Positions 25,592 to 35,699 of a DNA stretch of 64,000 nt are shown piece by piece (position 1 is the stretch's first letter; each line of letters begins with the position of its first letter). Source of the DNA: Ignelater luminosus (Eukaryota > Arthropoda > Insecta > Coleoptera > Elateridae); assembly GCA_011009095.1 (NCBI GenBank), contig VTPC01000403.1:28698-92697 (forward strand). Reading direction: 5' to 3'. The notes under the pieces were generated by a model. The model was not told the DNA's origin and did no database searches. It saw only the letters and a program-made list of their open reading frames with translations. The position numbers and the translations under genes were made by a program.

Positions 25592-26882
25592 CGAGGGTGG
25601 TCTGAAAAGTTTCCGACCTCAACGTGAAGATGGCAGCACTCGTAAATAAAAGCTACTGAATTTCGTTGTTCATCTGTTGACAGTTACTCACCAAAGTTTC
25701 AGCCATTTTGGACGCGCAGTTTTTATGTAACAGTCGTTTGAGTGAGTTGATGTGAGTTTTTTTGTGAAAATGGACAAAATCGAGTATCGAGCTGTCATTA
25801 AATATTTGTTTTTGAAAGGCAATACGCCTTCGCAAATAAAAGATGAGTTGGATTCTGTGTATGGGGACTCTGCACCATCATTTACCACAGTGAAATTTTG
25901 GGCTGCTGAATTTAAACGTGGCCGTAAGAGCTTGGGAGACGATGAACGTTCGGGACGTCCAAAAACTGCAACTACCGACGAAAACATCGCCAAAGTTCAC
26001 CAAATGGTGCTAGACGACCGTCGAATTAAAGTGAGAGAGATAGCAGAAGTTATGAACATGTCAAAAGAACGTGTTTGTCACATATTAAATCAACATTTAG
26101 GCATGAGAAAGCTGTCCGCGCGTTGGGTGCCGCGTTTGCTCACGTTAGACCAAAAACGTGTTCGAATGAATATTTCCAACGCTCTTTTGGCGCAGTTTAG
26201 GCGAAATAAATCCGAGTTTTGGCGCCGATTAATTACTGTAGATGAAACTTGGATACACCATTATACGCCCGAAACAAAAATACAGTCCAAACAGGGGACT
26301 GCAAAGGGGGAACCGGCTCCAAAAAAGGAAAGACTGTTTTTTCGGCTGGGAAAGTGATGGCGACTATTTTTTGGGATAGTCATGGAGTTATTTTAATCGA
26401 TTATCTTCAAAAAGGAAAAACCATTACAGGAGCATACTATGCATCATTACTTGACAAGCTGAAGGCAGAACTTGGAAAAAACGGCCACATTTGCAGAAAA
26501 AGAAAATCCTGTTTCACCAAGACAAGGCACCGTCTCACACCTCAGCGGTTGCCATGGCGAAAATCCACGAATTACGGTTTGAACTGCTTGACCATCCGCC
26601 TTACTCGCCAGATCTAGCCCCAAGCGACTTCTTTTTGTTCCCTCATCTAAAAATTGCGCTCGGAGGACAAAGATTTTTGTCAAATGAAGAGGCAATCACC
26701 TTTGTGAACAATTATTTTGCAGAGAAGAATGCCGAGTACTATTTGGACGGGTTACAGAGATGGGAGCATCGCTGGGAGAAGTGTGTAGAGTTACAAGGAG
26801 ACTATGTTGAAAAATAAAAAAAAAATTTCAGAAAAAATGTCTTGTATCTTTGTTAGGTCTGAAACTTTTCAGACGACCCTCG
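25592..26882 (+). mobile_element. Mariner element C (DD34D), full length
   Basis: The terminal inverted repeats are CGAGGGTGGTCTGAAAAGTT at the left (25592) and the inverted CGAGGGTCGTCTGAAAAGTT at the right (to 26882), with TA on both sides. The 1,291 bp is full length for a mariner. It belongs to the same broad group as elements B and D by its CGAGGG ends and GDYVEK C-terminus, but its termini differ, so it is a separate lineage. Confidence 0.93.
25770..26817 (+). pseudogene. Mariner C transposase pseudogene
   Basis: ATG at 25770 (MDKIEYRAVIKYLFLKG) opens a long frame through the HTH region, the WVPRLL linker and VDETWIHHYTPE. Frameshifts near 26325 and 26490 then split it. The remaining frames supply GKVMATIFWDSHGV, HQDKAPSHTS and PPYSPDLAPSDFFLFP. 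I count 34 residues between the second and third aspartates. The stop at 26815-26817 follows GDYVEK. Both frameshifts lie in or near A-rich runs. Apart from these, the gene is the best preserved mariner here. Confidence 0.9.
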
Positions 26883-26884
26883 TA

Positions 26885-28343
26885 TACGCATAGTATAGGA
26901 ACACAGCATGCTATGACTGTATAGACTACCACGTCCGACATAAGACATATTTCTCTCTGCCCAAACATAATTTACCGTCGTCTCTTTATAGGACTTTGTA
27001 CAGTTCACAATCAAATGTCCAGCTAAAAGTGTCGGGGCAGTTAGATAAGAATATCTATCTAGAGACTTTTATATTTTTAATTGTCTTAGCTATGTATTTT
27101 TTTATATATTACAAAATTATTAGTATGTTTAACAATCTTCTTTTGATTGATAAGTCAATTATTACTGTAAAGGCGGTATTACCTGTTATATTCTCTGGAC
27201 ATAAGACTGGTAATAGCGTCAAGTGTTCTGCAGTCAAAGCAATTAAAATGATATTATCTATAAATATATACCGTATTTCCAGATTACCATTTTAAATAAG
27301 ATTGAAATATCTAAAGAAATGCCAAATATACCAAATGTATGAACATAGATGCACCCCAAATTATTGTAGTGTCCGCAAACGCGTTAAATTCAAGTTAGCT
27401 GTCGAGTTCTTATATCGTCGAAATTCGAGTAAGATATACTATCAAACTCATAAAAAACAATTTAACTTGACTGTGATTCTACAAAACCGAGACGTTGGTT
27501 AACAATCATGACAAACTTCAAACGGATTCCTGAGCCAGGCTCACGCCTTGTTTATTAGAAAGACTTATACTCTAAATTCAAAAAATGCTGCGACTGTTTG
27601 ATTAGTTTAAACTGTCAAATTATACAATTATACAAATCTCATCAAGGGGTCGCAGCACTCACCCTCTAAGATTAAATGGTCACCGGACATTGCTGTACCA
27701 AAAATTCTGAGATAGGGCAGAGCTGGAATTGTTTGCCACCTTTCGGCACAGTCCAACTTGGATAAACTTTATGTGGCAAATTCATTTAGCCCGAAAAGCC
27801 TGATATGCTCGACTGGCTTGAATAGCTGGACAGTTCCGAAAAACCTGAAAAATTGGAACGGATAGTTGACAGACTTAACGACCAAAAAATGAAACGCCAT
27901 ATCGGTCGGGTTGATCGCGTCTTTGCAGTACTGTAATTAGAAAGCCGAAAAGACAGCGTAAGTTGCAGGAGGCTGAAAACTCTTCAAAAAATGGACTCCG
28001 AAAATAATAAAACTATACCGAACATGGTGAAATAAGTGCTTTGAAAGCAACATAGGTGAGTTCCGACTCAATAAGAAAGTGCCTGTCCTAATACAAACTG
28101 GCTAACAACTACTACTTATTTAATAAAGTAGTCTTTTTCACTCTAAACAAAATATTTAGTTTGAGAAAAGTGTATAACCGATTACAATTGCTTAGAAATA
28201 ACCTTAATGTAAATCAAAAAATGTTGTCTTTGTCGTTATCAATAGGTTTTATGTTTCATTTCTAGGAGAAAATTAAAAGTTCTGGAACTCTAATACTTTA
28301 ATAAGTGGCATTTGAAACTGCCGTTTGCTGTAATACTGTAGAC
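26885..28343. other. Intergenic, no gene recognised
   Basis: AT-rich sequence with small frames only. Positions 27785-27870 contain a degenerate series of CCGAAAA/CCTGAAAAA motifs also seen at 31436-31560. Confidence 0.5.
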
Positions 28344-28652
28344 CAGTGATTCTCAACCACTGTGCCGCGGCACTTTAGTGTGCTGCGAGATTTTTGAAAT
28401 GTGCCGTCACTACGAATACCCATACATAAACGACGTCAGACAAGTAGTTCGATTGGTTCTACCTTTCTAGCGGGGACCGACTGAACCAATGCGCACGACT
28501 ATTACAATTCCGGACTGATTCTAGATTTAATCCAAACAAAGCTATATACCAGTTCAGTAAAATTCTTTTAAATCTATCTTATTGTTAGTGTGCCGCCTAA
28601 TTTTTAAATTATTGAAAGTGTACCGTGATGAAAAAAAGATTGAGAATCACTG
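28344..28652. mobile_element. hAT-type MITE, 309 bp, with 8-bp target duplication
   Basis: The element starts CAGTGATTCTCAACC and ends with the inverted match (GATTGAGAATCACTG), a 13-14 bp terminal repeat beginning CAG as in hAT elements. It is flanked on both sides by a perfect 8-bp duplication, CTGTAGAC (28336-28343 and 28653-28660), the hAT hallmark. Inside the left end is a GTGCCGCGGCAC palindrome. There is no coding capacity, so it must have been moved by a transposase from elsewhere. Confidence 0.93.
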
Positions 28653-28796
28653 CTGTAGACAGTACGCTGTCCTAGAAAAAAAACTTATAAAAAGTATGAT
28701 GACCGGTGATTAATTGGTTGGTAGGAAAATAGTGGTTTTAGACAATTTACTTCATAAATGCATTTTGCATTATCGATCTGTATCACTACACTACTA

Positions 28797-29260
28797 AAAA
28801 GCTCCCCGACGATCTCCAAGACATCCTAGAGACCGCACCCTTGGCCACCAGATGACTCAGAACACCCATCCACAAAATACCAAAGATCCGTATCCTCAAC
28901 ACGTCCTCCTTCCCGTCACAACACTGTGTTCTGTTTCAGGTACCAGCAAGACTCCGGAGACTAACTACATACCGGAGACCAAGTAGACCAAAGAGCCTAC
29001 GAGGAGGGTGGCGGTACACTCGTAGTATGAATGGGCTCACTTGGTGTAGTTGCCCTTACATCAGCGGAGACGGTGAAGTTGACGGGGAACCAGAGACCGG
29101 ACCGACGACGAAGCCGACACGTCGGACCTCCATTTCAAGCGAAAATTTGCAATTAACCACTCTATCCATTCTTTGACCGCTTGCAGCAGCGTTTACCTAC
29201 CAAATTACCGCATTTCCACCTAGGCCAAAAAGACCCATGCCTACAACAATTATGATTTGA
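28797..29260. other. GC-rich patch of unknown nature
   Basis: This stretch is clearly richer in G and C than its surroundings. On the plus strand one frame stays open from about 28856 to 29178 without an ATG, encoding Arg/Pro/Thr-rich sequence (for example SGDGEVDGEPETGPTTKPT). I recognise no domain. It could be transposon-derived, a diverged exon, or a recently inserted foreign segment. Confidence 0.4.
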
Positions 29261-29671
29261 CTCGACACCACTAAAAATTGATTTAAAGACTTACTTGGCT
29301 TCTAGTAAAAACTTGAAGAATAATCGTGAGCTAATTGGCATTCTAAGGACTGTTGTAGCAACCAAATTTAGCTGTAGTTCATATACTTACATGAATTTAT
29401 TTCAACTGCATGGAAACGATTGTGTAACTTATTATAAATTCACAGTTTTGTGGCACAAAGATTGTCCATGAATTTTTGTGTTAGGTTGTACATAATAGGT
29501 ATTTTAATAGTTGTTTTGTTGTACAGCTGGCATAACCTCAAAACTGATCACTGTCAATGCACAGAAAAGAACTTCGTTGCCAAATCTATTACCCATTTAA
29601 AATAGGAAGATTTAAACAGTTAGTATGTCGTCTTGCAAATAGTACAGTTTGATATTGTTTCTGTTGTTAGA

Positions 29672-29673
<2 letters not shown>

Positions 29674-29720
<47 letters not shown>

Positions 29721-29730
29721 NNNNNNNNNN

Positions 29731-29777
<47 letters not shown>

Positions 29778-29789
29778 TTAATAATAATG
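29674..29789. repeat. (TAA)n microsatellite interrupted by an assembly gap
   Basis: Pure TAA units lie on both sides of a run of ten N (29721-29730). The true repeat length is unknown because the assembly could not bridge it. Confidence 0.98.
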
Positions 29790-30061
29790 ACTTACTAAAC
29801 TGAAGACTTAAAAATTACTAAAGATGTTAATTCCATATAATATAAAACTGACAACATTGCGTTTGTAGATGTTCTGTCATGCAATCTAGCCTAAAATCGT
29901 TTAACAAGACTAATCATAGATGTAAGACCAGTTTAAATTGAAAAACTAATGTTCACACTGCTAAATTGGGTGAATCTCCATGGCCAACCCTTATGCAAAA
30001 AAACTGTGAGTGTATAATACAGGTCGGTGCGTCGCACGCTCACAGTCCTTAGAGTATAATA

Positions 30062-30936
30062 CAAGGGTCGTTTGAAAAGTCCGTGCAAAGTCAGAGAGAT
30101 AGCACTACTGGCGCATATCGAGGTTATGTTTAGTTAGTAGCATCTCTTGGAAGAACACACACCAAGTTTCAGCCAGATCGGTCTATTTCTTTGTGTTTGG
30201 CATTTGTTTGAATCGAGGAAGTCGAGTGATTTTCAAAAAATGGACGAAAAAGAATTTCGTGTGTTGATTAAACATTACTTTATGAAAGGCAAAACGTCTC
30301 AGGAGACTAAAGAGAAGCTTGATAAACATTATGGTGATTGCACCTTCGATTAGAACAGTTTATAAGTGGTTTCAAAATTTTCGTAGTGGCCATATGGGCA
30401 CAAGTGACGCTGAACGTTCTGGACGCCCTGTTGGCAAGGAATAATCCTCATCGACTATCTGGAAAAGGGTAAAACTATTAAAGGTGCATATTATTCATCG
30501 TTATTGGACCGTTTAAAAACCGAGCTGCAAGAAAAACGCCCACGATTGACCCACAAAAAAGTCCTTTTCCATCACGACAACGCACCAGCTCACGCCTCAG
30601 CAGTTGTGGTCGCAAAATTAATGGAAATAGGGTTCCAACTCGTTTCACATCCCCCCTATTCTCCAGACTTGGCTCCCTCGGACTACTATTTGTTCCCCAA
30701 TTTGAAGAAATATCTGTCGGGAAAAAGATTTTATTCAAACGAGGAGGTGATTGCAGAAACGAATGGCTATTTTTCAGACTTGGACAAATCCTCTTATTCA
30801 GAAGGGATCAACAAACTAGAGCAGTGTTGGACGAAGTGTATAAGCCTAAAAGGAGACTATGTTTAAAAATAAAAAAGGTTTACCCCAAACGATTAAGTAG
30901 TTTTTATTTTTGCACGGACTTTTCAAACGACCCTCG
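30062..30936 (+). mobile_element. Mariner element D (DD34D), internally deleted
   Basis: The ends are CAAGGGTCGTTTGAAAAGTC at the left and the inverted CGAGGGTCGTTTGAAAAGTC at the right. A TA precedes the left end; the right side has lost the exact TA. At 875 bp it is about 400 bp shorter than a full mariner because the centre of the transposase gene is missing. Its terminal sequence again differs from elements B and C. Confidence 0.9.
30240..30866 (+). pseudogene. Mariner D transposase pseudogene
   Basis: ATG at 30240 begins MDEKEFRVLIKHYFMKG. A one-base frameshift near 30340 shifts into a frame with RTVYKWFQNFRSG and ERSGRPV. Then a large deletion (junction near 30434) removes the rest of the HTH region and the first catalytic aspartate. 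The frame resumes at ILIDYLEKGKTI and includes HHDNAPAH and SPDLAPSDYYLFP with the 34-residue D-D spacing preserved, ending KGDYV at 30866. Confidence 0.9.
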
Positions 30937-30939
30937 AAT

Positions 30940-33900
30940 ATATGATATCCCCATACGTAGTTTGGCGTCGTGTTGGTTTGAATGTGATGTATCTTGCCTG
31001 TTGCTAAATGTACTGTAATTCTGGCATTCAAAACTACGTCACGATATGGAATTTCAGCAACTGAGGCGTATGCTCGACGCATTTTTTTTTTTGGTTACTC
31101 ATCCACATGGAATATGCCGTGACCCATTGAGATCCACTCTAGTTCTGTTTCTATGCATTTTAACTAAGTTTACGTAAGAACTATCCACAGTTGGATTTAC
31201 TTGACACAACCCACCTTAATGAAACCAGTTAGGAAAAGAAGCGCGTCTTTCGTATGTTTTATTTTGAAAGGCAAAAAACTATAGACGAACTCAAATCACA
31301 AGTTAGAGAAAATTTAATGTATAGTACGACATTCTTTCAACAGTAACAAATGAAAATAAATAGTTTTTACTAAAAGAAATTTTATCAGTTAAAAGTATTC
31401 GATTAATTCAAAAAGTCGGACAAACCAAAAAAACTGAGGGACCAGACTAGGCCGTCCGACCTGAAAAACCCGATTGATCTGCTAGGCACTACACTGTCCG
31501 AAAAGTTCAACCGGCTTGGAAAGCTCAAGGAATCCGAAAAATCCAACTGAACTGCCCGATTCCGAGGTTTGAACCAAGTCGCGTAAAGAAAGGACCAAAA
31601 AGCTTGACCTGTGTAGGCCTCTAATACAGGGTGCCAAAGTTTCATTTGAAATTTCTTGTAACGCACAGAAATATCTGTAATTAAAAATATTTCCTATAAA
31701 TAAAATTACTCATAGAAATCAAGGCAAGGGAGAGGTACCAAATCGAGATAGGCTTTTTAAAGGCGCTGCATATTCTAGGAACATTCCTGACAGTAATAAA
31801 AAATTGATAATTGATCAAAAGTAAATTTAATCTGCGTAGCGTAGCTAACGGAACATAAAAGTCATGTCATAGCTAACATTTTTATTTATCTGTGTCATCA
31901 AGCGTTTATTTACTTATTTTATTTATTTATCAAAGAAATACGTTTTGAATTTCATATTTTAGTATTTAAAGCAACATTAATATTTAAAATCGTTATGAAT
32001 GTACGAATGGTTTAAAATTAAATAAATGTTGTAGCCACATATTCTATATTTTGTTGGTTAAATCATTTTCTATTTTGCGATGCATTGTACTAAATAAATT
32101 ACTTACATTTGTAAAGGAGTGTGTTCCAAGAATATCATAATAATAACACCGAAAGAAATAGGTTAGAGTACGTATTTTGCAAGTTTATTTTTGGTGTTAT
32201 AACGAAGAATTACACGATCTCACTGTGGTTAATTAATTACACATTAATATAAACAAATTGTCATACTGTGAGTAAAATAAGCATGATATCCACGATTTTA
32301 TCATCTATATATTACTATATGGTAAATTAAAAAAGCTTTTTCCTTATTACAATAACGAACATTATAATGTCATTATGAGCAAGTTCCACAAATTGCGTTA
32401 TTACAGTAATTAAATCAAGATACTATCAGAGATTTACATAAATCGATTTCTAGGTTTATAGATATGTCTGCTCTGAGCAGAAGCAGCAAATTAACGTATG
32501 TATGCATAATATTGATAAAGTTGTACCTGTTAATAAAATAATGATGTAGTACAAGAAAACGCATTTAGTGAGATTGAGATATCGTTGGATAATCGATTTA
32601 GTTTTGTATAGATTAATAATACAATACGTTTTCTGAATTATAATAACTTGTTAAAATAATTATTTTACAAATATAAAATACTTTTGATGTAACAAGCTGA
32701 AATGTCAAGGCAAAATACATTACACGAAAAGAATTTTAAAAATGAAAAGAAAATTGCTTGTTATAGAAGGTATGGTGTAATGACGTGTATTAGTAATAAG
32801 CAAGTGCAGAAAATTTGTGAATGAATGGAACGTTACAGTTTCGGACGTGACAAAAATAACCATGTTAGAAAGGAGTAGGAGTGTAACAGTGAAGAAAAGA
32901 TGTTTTGCTTTTAGATAAAATACATTCGTGCTTATACAACAAACACAATTTGTTTTTGCCAATTACTTCTGAAAAGCATGTAACTATTACGATGAAGACT
33001 GTAATTAAAGGGAATAATTAAACGGCAAAAAAGCGATTAAGTAGCAGTAATAAGAAGATATACAAAAACTATAAACTATTAATTAGCTACATAAAACAAT
33101 AAACAAAAAATAAATATGGAATATGGAATATGGTAATTTTTATATTTTAAGGCCAAGAGAATACTTCAAAAGACAGCGTCAAGAAAATTAAAGCTTGCCA
33201 AAGAAAACTATGGTAGATTGTTGACGGCATCACTTAAGTTATTATAAATAAAGTAATTCCTTGAGAAGTTTACTAACCTTTATAGAAAATTGTATTATAC
33301 TTCAAACGGCAAAAGAAAAAATGTAACACAACTTCAATTTGTATGTAATGATAAATACAATCAGAACATTAAAGTTAATTCAAGCAGGCATTGCTGAATT
33401 TTTGGGCGTTTGGAAAAAACGGGTAATATTTAAAAAATCAAAACGTTGCCCAAACATAATAAGACTGTCAATTTTGACTTATACTGCATATTTGGTAAAT
33501 TGATTTTGTATTAAAATCCAATATAAAAGGTAGAAATGTAACTAAAAATTGACATCAGTATAGTAATTTTTAAAAGAAAATTTAAAAATAAATATTACAG
33601 CATAAAAAAGCGGAAAATTAGATTGGAGAAATATTTTCGTAACGAAAAACTGGAATCTTATAAGAGAAATATGCGTAAATAAAAAAAATTAGTTTTACGA
33701 GTGCAAATATAGAGCGCATCATCTTAGGAGAAATATACGAATATCAAATAAGAGAAGCCAAGGCTATTGCATACAAAATGAAAATATGGAATCAACTTTA
33801 CAAATGCGTTTTAGGTATTTACTAATCATTAATTACAAGTGTTATTTGATTTAAACCAGTTAGAAGTAAATTTATTTTATTCCTACTTCTTTATAAATCT

Positions 33901-34696
33901 GTTACAATTTAATGTTTGTGTTTAAAATAAACATAGAATAACTCGTTCATTACAAGGCAGGAAGTGAGATGATTTATTTATTTATTTTTATTTATTTAGT
34001 ACATAGGCGTGTAAACGCAAAAGCCCATAAAGTATTTGCGATTGGAATTTGTTATTTTCTTTTAAAAATTTCTGTATATTCCATATTTTCCTAGTTTAGA
34101 ATAATATACATATATCAATTTATTACTGAAAGACCTATTTGTAATTTTTAGATTGGACTGCTAAACTACCATTATCTCTATTTCAATATCGCGTTTTTTT
34201 TTCTAAAAATTAAAACAAAGAATTATTTTAGCTTAAAGCCAAAAAAAGATTTTTATGTTGTATATTTGATGTTTTTCTGAACAATTATTTCCAAGTAGAA
34301 TAAACTACTTACGCTTAAGTGTTAATTTAATTTAATTTAACGAATTACAATTTAAAATTTAAATAATATTTTTCATAATCACTAAATGAAAGGTAAAATC
34401 ACAAAAAACAAAGATGGAACTAACTGAGGTTTTCGCTCAACTCGTTGTGGTTCACTTTTGTACGGTTTTTGATACTCAACATTTCACTTTGGCTCGTCGA
34501 ACCAACTCCAATTGTCTTGCCTCTTGCCATCTCATAATTCTGACTTAGACAAAAGAAATAACCATGTTAGAAGTGTAAACAAACCCGATCTAACCGATTA
34601 ATATGTTTTCCGTTATTTTTGCTATATTTATACTCAAATGACTAACTGCACTAGGGCCGACCTCAGACTTTAAGCCAGTCAGGATATTGCTTCAAA
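30940..34696. other. Long intergenic stretch, no gene recognised
   Basis: Extremely AT-rich from about 31680 on. The frame at 31403-31666 arises from a degenerate repeat and has no known domain. TTTA-type simple repeats lie at 31902-31930, 33970-34000 and 34320-34345. A TACAGGGTGCC fragment (31626-31636) resembles a transposon end but lacks a partner. Confidence 0.5.
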
Positions 34697-34697
34697 G

Positions 34698-35694
34698 TAC
34701 ATTGTGGTCCAATTTCGATGGGATTAAATGAGTAACTTTCTTATTAATGCAGATAAATAAAAACGGCTTAGGTACTTGTGATCTCTTTTTTCATGCTTAT
34801 TCCAGTACCGTTGCCAGAAATAAGCTGCCGTTTTTTGTTTGTTTCCTAGAGAGAAAAAGTGAAACCTGGCCGATTTCTTCATTTTGCTGTAACTCCTTTA
34901 TTTTCGAAGCTAGAACAAAATCATTTAAGCATTGTTCAGGCACTTTTTAACGTAGAATTCAATGCCGTTAGTCGTTGTTCTCTAGTCCTGTATATAACTG
35001 CGCTGTAACTCAAAGCTGAATTTTCTAAATGGACCGATTCCTTCAATTTGCTGTAACTCCTCTATTTTCAAAACTAGAACAAAATTATTTAAGCATTGTT
35101 GAAGCACTTTCTAACGTAGAATTCAATACTGTCAGTTGTTTTTTCTAGTCCTTTTCATAACTGTGCTGTAACTTAAAGTTTAATTTCTTGAATGGTCTAT
35201 TTAAAAATTCAACTTTGAGTTACAGTGCCGTTATGAAAAGAACTAGAAAAGAACAACTGAAGGCATTACATTCTACGTTAAAAAGTGCCTCAACAATGCT
35301 AAAATGATTTTGTTGTAGCTTTGAAAACACAGGAGTTACAGCAAATTGAAGGGATCGGTCCATTTAGAAAATTCAACTTTGAGTTACAGCGCAGTTATAT
35401 ACGGGACTAGAGAACAACAACTAACGGCATTGAATTCTACGTTAAAAAGTGCCTGAACAATGCTTAAATGATTTTGTTCTAGTTTTGAAAATAAAGGAGT
35501 TGCAGCAAATTGAAGAAATCGGCCATTTTTCACTTTTTCTCTCTAAGGAAGAAACAAAACATGGCAGCTTATTTCTGGCAACGGTAATGGAATAAGCATG
35601 AAAAAAGAGGTCACGAGTATTTAAGCCGTTTTTATGTATCTGTACTAATAAGAAAGTTGCCCATTTAATCCCATCCAAATTGGACCACTCTGTA
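34698..35694. mobile_element. Foldback element 2, about 1 kb, with internal repeated units
   Basis: The whole interval is one imperfect palindrome centred near 35200. The outer ends read TACATTGTGGTCCAATTT and, inverted, TACAGAGTGGTCCAATTT. Each arm contains two tandem copies of a unit of about 165 bp (marked by GCTGTAACTCCT, AACAAAATCATTTAAGCATT and TAACGTAGAATTCAA), so four copies occur in two orientations. The arms have diverged more than in foldback 1. No protein is encoded; mirror-image frames at 34747-34950 and 35442-35678 are by-products of the symmetry. Confidence 0.9.
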
Positions 35695-35699
35695 CACAG

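Noticed and set aside
31403..31666. 87-codon Ser/Phe-rich frame
   Set aside because: It comes from the degenerate CCGAAAA repeat and lacks any domain or splice support.
34747..35678. Two similar 67- and 78-codon frames on opposite strands
   Set aside because: They are the same sequence in the two arms of foldback 2, not a gene pair.
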